Assembly: GCA_014529385.2 (NCBI GenBank)
Contig: CM043957.1
Location: forward strand, 84,181,381 to 84,215,880
Direction: 5' to 3'
DNA from: Adiantum capillus-veneris
Lineage: Eukaryota > Streptophyta > Polypodiopsida > Polypodiales > Pteridaceae
DNA length: 34,500 nt
The translations under genes and the position numbers were made by a program. This document shows, piece by piece, positions 16,361 through 24,000 of the stretch (positions are counted from its first letter, which is position 1; the number at the start of each line of letters is the position of its first letter). The notes under the pieces were generated by a model. The model saw nothing but the letters and a program-made list of their open reading frames with translations. It was not told the DNA's origin and searched no databases.

Positions 16361-17005
16361 TCTGGCTCTCGGCACTGCCTCAAAAGCTTTGCGAAAATCC
16401 ACAAAGCTACAATAGATCCTCTTGCCATGGTGTCTACCCTCCTCAATAATAGCTCTGAGTGTCAGAATCTGGTCAAGAGTGGAGAAAGCTCTCTTGAATC
16501 TTGCTTGCCTTGGTGCTCGTACGCCCTCTCGCTCTGCCCATCTACTCAGGTCTTGCTCAAGAACGGATACATATAACCTAGCTAATGTGTGACCAACCAT
16601 GATGGTGCGATAATTCTCGGAAATCATGGGATCTCCTGACTTGAAAATAGGCACAATCGTAGACATACTCCAAGTCTCAGGGAAGCCTTCATACACGGCT
16701 CGATTAAACATCATAGCAAGGAGCTCTGCAAGCATATCTTTGGCATGGATGAAGTGCTCTGCTACCAGACCGTCATGATCATGTGCTCTCCTTGTCTTCA
16801 TCCTATCAATGGCTTTCCTTACCCTCTCGGCAGTAAAGAAAGAACAAGTCTCCGGGCATGTCTCTAGTGGGTCCGGCAAAGGTGGTTGCCCTGGTGCTGT
16901 ATAGAGAGTTGTGGCATATTTCCCCCATGTCTCTGTGGAGGTGACCGTTGGTGGTTGTGAATGCTCGTGGAATATCCTCCATGCTTCGCCCGAGTCTTGA
17001 CTCAT
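16361..17005 (-). pseudogene. LINE reverse transcriptase N-terminal half
   Basis: The minus-strand frame reads FFTAERVRKAIDRMKTRRAH, DHDGLVAEHFIH, FPETWSMSTIVPIFKSGDP, SENYRTIMVGHTLARLY, LEQDLSRWAEREGVRAPRQA and STLDQILTLRAIIEEGRH. It ends with IYCSFVDFRKAFEAVPRARL, the first catalytic Asp motif (F-V-D-F-x-K-A-F). The coding stops there, where hairpin copy C begins; the FADD box, thumb and zinc finger are missing. The sequence is related to the antisense LINE at 19085-22382 (shared NY-x-TIMVG, LEQ-x-S-x-WAE, CxFVDFxKAFxxVPR) but clearly a different family. Confidence 0.85.
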
Positions 17006-17274
17006 AAATAGCTGATACAGATCTCGCTCAAGCTAAGATAGATAAGCCCTTTTCTTTCGTTGCACTATGCGGCGAAAGATAATCTGTGACTGTCTATGTG
17101 TGGTAATGCCCATGAGCACTTCCTTGTGTAATTTGATCCTCGTCTCTCTACACTCCTCATCATACCAACTGTTCTGGGGCATGCTCCCAGATTGTCTCCG
17201 TGTAGGCTGGCTGTGGGGGTATGCCTCTAATGTTGCATCATCGAGCGTCTCTGTCAGTATCTGAGTGAGTTCGG

Positions 17275-17662
17275 CTAGTGGCTGTCCCGGCTCCTAAGTG
17301 CATAGGCATATTTCTCATCCATATACACAGAATCCATCTCCCTCATGACGGTATACCGAGTGTGCGTGGGAACCTCTCCTAATGGAGCTGTGCTTAACTG
17401 GAATGTCAGGGTGAAAGACAAGATAGCATGATCAACTGCTACTCCAACTGGCCTAGTGCCCACAATGAAATCCTGAAAGAATGGAATGATACCTGGCTGG
17501 GCCATAACATAATCCACTGTGCTAGCACCATGTCGGTGTGGAAAGCAAGTAAAACCTCCAGGTGTCGAAAATCTTTGTAGGCCATTCAAAATGGCCAATC
17601 TATGTGCAGCTCCCATATCTATCAAGTATCTGCCATACTCAGTGTACTATTCATCTTGTGAT
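17275..17662 (-). pseudogene. LINE endonuclease C-terminal fragment
   Basis: On the minus strand the frame gives RYLIDMGAAHRLAILNGLQR, then CFPHRHGASTVDYVMAQP and VAVDHAILSFTLTF. These are the last parts of an APE-type endonuclease domain: S-T-V-D-Y-V and the terminal D-H catalytic pair (normally SDH). It belongs to the same LINE as the RT downstream on the minus strand (16361-17005); the stretch between (17006-17274) is the linker with broken frames. The N-terminal endonuclease catalytic residues are absent because the LINE is cut at 17662 by hairpin copy B. Confidence 0.8.
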
Positions 17663-17818
17663 CTGTCACGTGACACATCCAACTGTATGTGTTCGTGGAC
17701 AAGCTACTTCAATAACAAGGGTTCCGTCAGTCCAGTCAATCTAGATTAGAAGTGATCTGGCACTTTTGTGAGTCTATTCGTAGACCGTGCATGCCAGTCA
17801 CTTAGTGTAGATGCATAT
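17663..17818 (+). repeat. hairpin-headed repeat, copy B (plus strand)
   Basis: The hairpin at 17663-17703 (CTGTCACGTGACACAT / ATGTGTTCGTGGACAAG) is followed by CTACTTCAATAACAAGGG TT, GTCAGTCCAGTCAATCTAG, AGAAGTGATCTGGCACTTT, TCGTAGACCGTGCATG and TAGATGCATAT. It is an inverted counterpart of copy C across 1.3 kb of LINE DNA. Beyond TAGATGCATAT the two copies no longer match, which defines a unit of about 156-159 bases. Confidence 0.85.
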
Positions 17819-17904
17819 TTTTTGGCAGCGGGAGCGAGGCAGGGCAGCGAGAGCGCGAGCAGAGCAGCAGGTAGCGGGAGCGCGAGGCAGTGGGAGCAAG
17901 GCAG

Positions 17905-17906
<2 letters not shown>

Positions 17907-17954
<48 letters not shown>

Positions 17955-17974
17955 GAGGAGGAGGAGGAGGAGGA
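17907..17974. repeat. (GA)n followed by (GGA)n
   Basis: Perfect GA array to 17951, then GGA trinucleotides. The preceding GC-rich stretch (17825-17905) consists of degenerate GGGAGCGAGGCAG-type repeats. Confidence 0.95.
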
Positions 17975-18105
17975 GAAGAAGAGAGTTTTAACGTCGTAGG
18001 AAACTATCCCAAGAGACCTTAAAGATCTAGCCGACGAGGAGTTGAACTCAAGACGTGTTGTTCAAGAGGGAAATGGCATAACCAATCTACCACACTTGGG
18101 TGATA
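17975..18105 (-). repeat. tRNA-derived SINE-like element
   Basis: Read on the minus strand from about 18100: GTGTGGTAGATTGGTTATGCC (A-box-like TGGTAGATTGG), then about 35 bases, then GAGTTCAACTCC (B-box-like). These are laid out as in a tRNA. The body ends GGGATAGTTTCCTACG ACGTTAAAACTC TCTTCTTCTCC. The last part is repeated at 18172-18210, so a second, truncated copy lies next to it. A pol III internal promoter would drive it. This is not a functional tRNA: no proper acceptor stem pairs. Confidence 0.55.
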
Positions 18106-18138
18106 GAAAGGTTATACCATTTTCCTCTTTTTATTGGC

Positions 18139-18170
18139 ACACACACACACACCCACACACACACACACAC
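18139..18170. repeat. (CA)n microsatellite
   Basis: ACAC repeats with one C interruption. Confidence 0.95.
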
Positions 18171-18171
18171 C

Positions 18172-18208
18172 CGAGAAGAAGAGAGTTTTAACGTCATAGG
18201 AAACTATC

Positions 18209-18210
<2 letters not shown>
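18172..18210 (-). repeat. second copy of the SINE tail
   Basis: GAAGAAGAGAGTTTTAACGT and AGGAAACTATCCC repeat the sequence at 17974-18012 with one or two differences. It may be a truncated second SINE or a duplication involving the flanking microsatellites. Confidence 0.7.

Positions 18211-18269
<59 letters not shown>
18211..18269. repeat. (GA)n microsatellite
   Basis: A perfect GA array of about 58 bases. Confidence 0.95.
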
Positions 18270-18273
<4 letters not shown>

Positions 18274-18329
18274 GGCAGGATCAACGCATACTCTTCGTTT
18301 TTCTAGAGACAGTTTTGGTCATACATTTC

Positions 18330-18900
18330 GACCCTCAGGATGAGCCGAAGGATATGTTTTTTCATGTGGATGATAGCCCATGCAAGGATTGCTCGTAGGT
18401 ACTTGGTCGGCAGTCACCGATCATGATCTGACTTGTCAGAGATGTACGTCAGAGCCTGAGTCTTTGAGGCACTGTTTCTGGGTTTGCCTTTTGCACAGCC
18501 AGTGTGGATGGCAGTTTGCTTTTTGTTGATTAGAGTGGACATCCATGATGGGTTTGTGACGTGGGGGGCAGTTTCATGGCTTTTGCAATTTCCGGCGTCA
18601 CACCTTTTTTCAGGGCTTGCCGACAGATCCGGTCTTCTTGCTTACTCCCTTGGGCTGTAGGCCGGGCACTCTGCAGATGATCCCAGATAGAGGTCACCAG
18701 TTGGATTTCTGCCACCGAGAGACAGTTTTCACCACGATATGCAGCATCATGCTTTGGACCATGTGGAAGGCTCGATGTGCCCACATTCTGGGCTCAGAGC
18801 CCTCCCCTAGTTCCACCATTTTGACAACCATCTGGACAGAGCTCCTGCATACTCTTCGTGTGTCTTTCTTCACACTTGGGCACGGTCGTCATTTTTTTTT
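18330..18900 (+). pseudogene. LINE C-terminal region with zf-RVT
   Basis: One frame reads LTCQRCTSEPESLRHCFWVC and PFAQPVWMAV, a textbook zf-RVT motif (C-x2-C-x8-H-C-x3-C-P...VW). It is followed by WGAVSWLLQFPASHLFSGLA. After a frameshift around 18660 another frame continues CSIMLWTMWKARCAHILGSE and STILTTIWTELLHTLRV, the usual C-terminal helices (W-x2-W-x3-[RN]) of plant LINE ORF2. The RT itself is missing; the copy starts just after the (GA)n array, so it is a 5'-truncated insertion. Confidence 0.75.
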
Positions 18901-19058
18901 GGTCGGGATTGGGGTCACATTACATGGCATTATGTACCCCCACAGTGGTTCATTCTACATTCATCGTACAGAGCACCTTGATGTTTACATAGCCTACACA
19001 TTGTCACTCCTCTTTTGCACTTCTAGGCCTCTATGTACACATAATACAGCCCCTGAGA

Positions 19059-19081
19059 GAGATTTGATTTGATTTGATTTG
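19059..19081. repeat. (GATTT)n LINE tail
   Basis: About four GATTT units sit exactly between the plus-strand LINE C-terminus and the minus-strand LINE that ends at 19085. It could be the 3' tail of either, since they lie tail to tail. Confidence 0.7.
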
Positions 19082-19084
19082 GTA

Positions 19085-20066
19085 TTAACGTCCGCGGGGG
19101 GCCAGAAATGACCCATGGGACCTCAAAGTGATATATAGTCTCCCCTCACGGGGGTGTATGGTGTGGTGTGTGTTATTCTCTTTTTGTGTTCCTATGAGTG
19201 TCTTTTGATGCTCAAGTATACGGGTGAGGTATGTTCCGAGAGCTGTAGGGGAGGGGTTTGTCTTGGATAATAGGTCCGCAAAGGTAGAACAACCGCTTAG
19301 AAGTGGTTGAAAATTAGCCCGGATGTGAGCGTATTCTGGGCATTCCAATGTCACATGTGCTTCATCTTCGGGAGCTTGCATTGTACATGATGTGCATATC
19401 CGTTTAGAAGCATCAATTTTCAGCCAGCCCTCTGTTTCTATTTTGAGCATATGTGACCTTGTGCGCATCAAAGAGATGGCTCTTCGTGCCATGTGGGGCA
19501 TGGGTGTTCGTATGTGGGCCTGGGCTTCCATTGGGTTTGTGCTATAGCCTTCCCAATACTTTGTGTTGACATGCTTGCAATAGTATTCAAATTTCGAGCG
19601 GTGTCGCGTTGTCTTCCACTTGGTGTGGAGGCTATTTAGTAATGCAATGTCAAAATTGAGCATGTTTTCTCCCTCCTTGCCCTCCTCAATAAGCATGTCC
19701 ACATATGCCTCTAGATTCCATTTAGCGAACCATTTCTTAATGTCCTGTATGAGGCTCGATGACAAAAATTTGCTTTTTTTTTTTTGTCTTTTGTGGCGCA
19801 CATCCCGTTTCCCATGCAATGCGGGGGATTCGAGTAGTAGGCATCGCTTTGACCTTCATGATATACGTGTACATTTTTTGCAATGCTTTCATTTCTAGTG
19901 GTCTCTTGCCTGTCTCCAAGAGTAGCACGGAGTATGGTGTCGTCTTTTTGATCCCCATGTGTCGACATAGAAACTTTTTCTGAATTTTTTCGATTTCATT
20001 CCATGTTTGAGTTGAAATGCTTGCTCCCCAAATTTCCACTCCGTAGAGGATGGTTGCACCACGCAT
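19085..20066 (-). pseudogene. LINE C-terminal region with zinc finger
   Basis: Two frames joined across a 12-base homopolymer (T12 at 19774-19785 on plus): ATILYGVEIWGASISTQTWN then LIQDIKKWFAKWNLEAYVDM, and ISLMRTRSHMLKIETEGWLK. Then comes the zinc finger RICTSCTMQAPEDEAHVTLE with CPEY (C-x2-C-x9-H-x4-C). The frame ends at a TAA at 19085-19087. The homopolymer frameshift is typical of slippage and leaves the rest intact. Confidence 0.8.
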
Positions 20067-21242
20067 GTCTCAAAAATGGTCGCTTTTATCTCCCATCTTT
20101 TGATGCTCCTTTGTGTGCACATGTTTTCAAATTGATAGTACTTGGCATGGCCGATGTCAATTCTATTATGTGCGCATTGTCTCCAAGCATAGTTGCACGG
20201 GATGTCAATCCCCAAGTACTTGAAACCGTCGACTTTCTCAATTTGTTTCCCTTGATACATGAGGGGGACGTGGATATCCATCTTACGAGTCTTTACAATC
20301 ATGAACTTTGTTTTGTCTACATTGATTGATAGACCCACATTTTCACAAAAAGCTTGTAACGCATCAACCAAATTCTGTAGAGCTGTAATGTCATGGGCGA
20401 AAAGAGCCACATCGTCTGCATAGATGAGCATGAGAAGTGTAAGCATCCCGATGGCTGGTTCATCCCCTTCTAGTTGAGGGAGGAAGCTTTCTATTTGATC
20501 AATGCACAATCCAAAAAGAGTAGGGCCCTGTAGGGGAGAGAGGGCATCCTTGTTTGACCCCCATGTTGCTCGAGAAAGCTTTGGACAGCCCTTCGTGCGT
20601 TTTTAGTTGACATATGACTCTGCCATAGAGACGTGCTACCGCACTCCTAAGATGCATCGGTACTTTTATGCATTCCATCCTTTTCCATATACCCATTCTC
20701 GGGACCATGTCAAAGGCTTTGGTGAAATCTACAAAGCAACAGTATAATGTTTTTCCCTTTAGCTGACTCTCTTCCATTAATACCCTGAGTGAAACAAGGT
20801 GATCAATGGTGCTATGTTTTGGTCGGAAACCTGCTTGTTCTTTTGCTCGTTTTCCATTTGTCTCCGCCCATGTGCTTATGCTTTGTTCTAAGATGCTTCC
20901 CAAAAGCTTTGCCATGCAAGATCCTACCATAATGGTACAGTAGTTGGTAGGCTGATTTACATCCCCTTTTTTGTAAAGTGCTTTGATCCAGTTCTTTTGC
21001 CAATCCTCGGGTAGCCCTTGAACAATGGCTTGGTTTAGTATTCTATGCATCCACTCTCTGGCTCTCATACCTGACCATTTAAGCATTTCTGAGTTCAAGT
21101 GTAGTATGTCCGGAGCTTTCCCATTTGCAAGTTTCTGTATGCCTTTTTTAACCGTTTCGAAATCAAAGTGGTCTTGGGCATGGAGATCGGTTTGCATGTG
21201 TGGCATTTCTTCCGCATTATTATGCACATATGTACGTGTCAT
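19895..21242 (-). pseudogene. LINE reverse transcriptase, one frameshift
   Basis: First frame (21242-20499): KLANGKAPDILHLNSEMLKW, DWQKNWIKALYKKGDVNQPT, NYCTIMVGSCMAKLLGSILE, GFRPKHSTIDHLVSLRVLME, CFVDFTKAFDMVPRMGIW and SNMGVKQGCPLSPT. Near 20515-20535 a 10-base duplication (CCCTACAGGG) shifts the frame. The second frame (20509-19895) carries LMLIYADDVALFAHDI (the YADD catalytic box), LSINVDKTKFMIV and DGFKYLGIDIP. All main RT blocks are therefore present and separated by a single lesion. This enzyme would copy the LINE RNA at the nicked target. Confidence 0.88.
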
Positions 21243-21531
21243 CTGAGCTTATGTCCCCCATAATGTCATGTCTTCGTCCTTTTATTTTCAGCCATTTCTT
21301 CTTGGGATTTTTCTTGAAGTTGGCTATGGCTTGTGTCTCCGTGCGTAGCTCATAGTTTCTTCTTTTCTGCCTCTTGAGATTTGTGTAGTCTTTTTCCCAT
21401 TCCGTGTTCGTCGTTGACAGTGCCCGCAATTGTTTTTTTACATACTTGCACTCTTCATCAAACCATGGGTTATGCGGTAGCCCTTTAACATGATTTCCTT
21501 GCCGATGCGTTTTCCCCATTGTTTGTTCCAC
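21220..21531 (-). pseudogene. LINE linker between endonuclease and RT
   Basis: A 103-codon frame reads HVKGLPHNPWFDEECKYVKK, ALSTTNTEWEKDYTNLKRQK and FKKNPKKKWLKIKGRRHD. This basic, helical linker, with an N-P-W-F-D-E-E-C start, is typical between the endonuclease and RT domains (compare PWW-x-x-E in related LINEs). It is out of frame with both neighbours, so small indels lie at 21532-21561 and about 21220-21242. Confidence 0.75.
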
Positions 21532-21561
21532 GTCGTCACATAGAGCTTGTTTAAAAATTGG

Positions 21562-22381
21562 CTATGTTTGTTCAATGTGTGATGGCATGGGTATATGAGC
21601 AAGTGCATTGTCTAGATGTTCTGCATACATTCTTTTCTTGTCCACTTGCATTTTGTATGTCCATGATCGGGCATGGGGCTGTTTTTGTGCTTTTTGAGTG
21701 GGAACTTGTAGCCATACATGGATTGGGGTGTGGTCCGAATTGGGTGACCTCTTACCAATTGTAAAATTACTTACAATATGGGATGCCTCATATGCAATCA
21801 ATACATAATCAATAACACTCATGCCTTTGTTGGCCGTGTAGCATGTGCATTCTCCCGATTTTTCAAACTTACTTGTTCCATTGACGGCGATTAGTTGTAA
21901 GGATGTCATCATACTGAGCAATGCAATACCTTGCGGGTTTGTAATGGGATCTTTCGAACATCTCTCCCATGTGGGATCTAGTATCTCATTATGTTCAAGC
22001 ATTGGAGGTGTCATGAGACCCACCATTTGCATTTGCGCATGTGCTATGCGAGCATTCATGTCCCCAATAAGCATAATCATCCCTTCTTGTGCATAGGCAT
22101 GGATATCGGCATACAGATCCTCGAAAGGGTAATTCTTCTCTACATTGAAGGCACCATAGAATGGTGACTCTCTATGGGGGATGTAGCACCCGGCAATGAA
22201 CATAGGTTTAGGTTTTGTGTCAAACTTGATCCATATGTACCGGTTATGAGCATCTGTCTTGCAAATTGTGATCATTTTTTTGAGTTCCTCTCGGTATATC
22301 ACCGCGACTCCTCCTTGTCCCCTCATTTTTGTACATGGCATCCGTAGGGAGTGTGTGACATATCCTTCAATGTGTGGTATC

Positions 22382-22382
<1 letters not shown>
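21562..22382 (-). pseudogene. LINE APE-type endonuclease domain, N-terminally truncated
   Basis: The open frame begins in phase at the (GA)n edge (IPHIEGYVTHSLRMPCTKM) and continues RGQGGVAVIYREEL, FDTKPKPMFIAGCYIPHRES, MIMLIGDMNARIAHAQ, GIALLSMMTSLQLIAVNGTS, GMSVIDYVLIAYEA and SPNSDHTPIHVWL. GDMNAR corresponds to GDFNA, S-V-I-D-Y and S-D-H to the C-terminal catalytic motifs of APE-like endonucleases, which nick target DNA to start insertion. The first part, with the catalytic Asn and Glu of the fold, is missing. The remaining 259 codons from Met 22341 have no stop. Confidence 0.85.

Positions 22383-22430
<48 letters not shown>
22383..22430. repeat. (GA)n microsatellite
   Basis: A perfect GA array of 48 bases at the junction between the antisense LINE and the PDZ-like exons. 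Confidence 0.95.
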
Positions 22431-22432
<2 letters not shown>

Positions 22433-22456
22433 AATTTTCTTTTTCAGTGCCTATAG

Positions 22457-22669
22457 GTAACCCTCCCTAAGCCCTTGGGCATTGTCTTTGAGCTGAGCAA
22501 GGCTGGGAATAGGCGAATTTTTGTGGCAGAGCTTATCCCTAATGGTAATGCTGAACGTGCTACTCGTGTGAGCAAGCTGTTTGAAGGTAAAAAAACTAGA
22601 GAAAGAAATAATGGAAGAATTATCTATGGTGGTGCAGTCAATGTGGGTGACTTGCTGCTTGCAACAACA

Positions 22670-22728
<59 letters not shown>

Positions 22729-22947
22729 GTTCAAATTTCGATCAGATGCTGTCTCCAAACCTCACATTTGTCTCAACAAATTTCACAGGTCAATGTTGAA
22801 GTCGACTTGTTTGGACTCCGAGCTCCTCAGCGTGTCGTCATGTTCTTTGCGGCTGAGGGAAGAACTTGGACTGAGACTATGGGCGCTATACAATCGAGTT
22901 TTGTCGCCGATGGGCCTGTTACTCTAGTTCTTGAGCGGGAGAGTTAG
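22457..22947 (+). CDS. host gene, last two exons: PDZ-domain-like protein
   Basis: Exon A (22457-22672) follows a splice acceptor (TTTTCTTTTTCAG...CTATAG) and reads VTLPKPLGIVFELSKAGNRR, IFVAELIPNGNAERATRVSK, and AVNVGDLLLATTM. It stops at a GT donor. The intron (22673-22788) contains a (CT)n array and ends TTTCACAG. Exon B (22789-22947) joins in phase: VNVEVDLFG, VVMFFAAEGRTWTETMGAIQ and DGPVTLVLERES, then TAG. KPLG-[IL]-x-F, I-x-V-x-x-[IL]-x-P-x-G-N-A-x, V-G-D-x-L-L and the final T-[IL]-x-[LF]-E-R are the strands of plant PDZ-like domains, often found in chloroplast proteins. Upstream exons are not in view; they may lie beyond the LINE insertion. A processed fragment is unlikely because the intron is present. 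Confidence 0.6.
22680..22725. repeat. (CT)n microsatellite in the intron
   Basis: A perfect CT array just after the splice donor of the PDZ-like gene. Confidence 0.95.
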
Positions 22948-23400
22948 TGCCGCATTGCTGCTGTTTTTCTGCCTATGCAGCAGTTGATATGTGTGCATGT
23001 GCCAGGGCGAGCATTTGGTTCTCAAGTGGCTGATATGTCAGTTTTCTGAAGAGACTAATGCTGCAGTAGAGATGTCCAGGACGGCAATAAGTGTGGACGA
23101 CTAAGAATCCTTGCCTTGGGAATTACCTATGATCAGCTGGGCTATGGAGGTATAGAGAAAGTCCAGCCAAAGCTGTTGTTATGCATGTAATTTATTGCAG
23201 AGCTTCTTGTTATTACAGTCGGTTCAGTGTTGCTGCTCTACATACTACTGCAGTGTTATATATTTTATGCATCATGAAATCTCACTTAGGTAAAAGTTAA
23301 AACTGGTTACTCGGAAAAAAGGAAGCCGAAGAGTAGTTTTTGGCGAAGGTAAAAACTTGGAAATCGATCCAATAGCCCTTTTAAGGCTGGTTCAGTTTTT
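22948..23400 (+). other. likely 3' untranslated region, no ORF
   Basis: After the stop of the PDZ-like gene the sequence is mixed, with TGTAATTTATTG and TTATATATTTTATGC (about 23188 and 23256) as possible far-upstream polyadenylation elements. No canonical AATAAA was seen. No other gene. Confidence 0.35.
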
Positions 23401-23457
23401 ATGTTGACATAGAGAGAAATGTCTGGTGGTAGGTGACCGCGCAAGATCTCAAGCCCA

Positions 23458-23860
23458 TCCTCGGCACTAAAGGCCACGGGGTCTTTAATGAAGAGTGCGT
23501 GATGGGATCTACGGTCATCAATTGCATACACAATCTCGAGGTAGATGGACGTCAAGCAAAAGGCGCAGTGTCTAGGGCCCCTTGGGCTCGAACACAGCAC
23601 TTGGGCTGTGGCAATGCAATGGCGTAACTGTGTGGGCGCGTCCCTTTTGGTGTGCCCAATGCCCAAACAAATACCTATAAAGTGAACCCTTCACAAGCAA
23701 AAGGAAACTAGGACACAAAAAGTAAACTCGGACACACCCCTTTAAAAGCGGGTGGCCAAGTTTACCTCGCATCTCATGCATGCAGTTGGCAGCTATAGAT
23801 TCCATCATGGGGTCTTCATTAAAGACCCCATGGCCTTTAGTGTTGAGGCAAGCCCATGAA
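23458..23860. repeat. ~90 bp inverted repeat with ~210 bp spacer
   Basis: The left arm (23458-23548) reads ...GGCACTAAAGGCCACGGGG, TCTTTAATGAAGA, GATGGGATCTACGG, CAATTGCATAC. The right arm (23860-23762 on minus) reads ...AACACTAAAGGCCATGGGG, TCTTTAATGAAGA, GATGGAATCTATAG, CAACTGCATGC. The arms are about 80-85 percent identical. Within the right arm GGGGTCTTCATTAAAGACCCC is itself a hairpin. The spacer contains ACACCCCTTT and two GGACACA words. It could be a foldback (MITE-like) element; no target duplication was identified. Confidence 0.6.
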
Positions 23861-24000
23861 ACCTAGTCCTAAGGGTGAAGTCTCTTTGAAGATGGAAGAG
23901 GAAAGAGAGCTCTCTAAGGTCAAAGGTCACTTCCTTGAAGCTTCGACTATATAAGCTAGTAGTTTTCTAGAAACAGTGCATGTTAAGCAAAAATGTTCTA
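23861..24000. other. no gene seen
   Basis: AG-rich then mixed sequence with TATATAAGCTAG; nothing recognised. Confidence 0.3.

Larger units (their letters stand above)
19085..22382 (-). mobile_element. long antisense LINE, 5'-truncated at a (GA)n array
   Basis: About 3.3 kb on the minus strand hold endonuclease, linker, RT and a C-terminal zinc finger of one ORF2 in the right order, broken only by a few frameshifts. The 5' edge falls at the (GA)n array (22383-22430), where the endonuclease N-terminus is lost. Its RT words are closest to the fragment at 16361-17005. The clade looks RTE/Jockey-like rather than L1, judged only from the RT and endonuclease texture. Confidence 0.85.

Noticed and set aside
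18020-18100. Functional tRNA gene
   Set aside because: A and B box-like words exist but there is no paired acceptor stem or clear anticodon arm.
20003-20329. Plus-strand ORFs opposite the antisense LINE
   Set aside because: Antisense shadows; the minus strand has the RT motifs.
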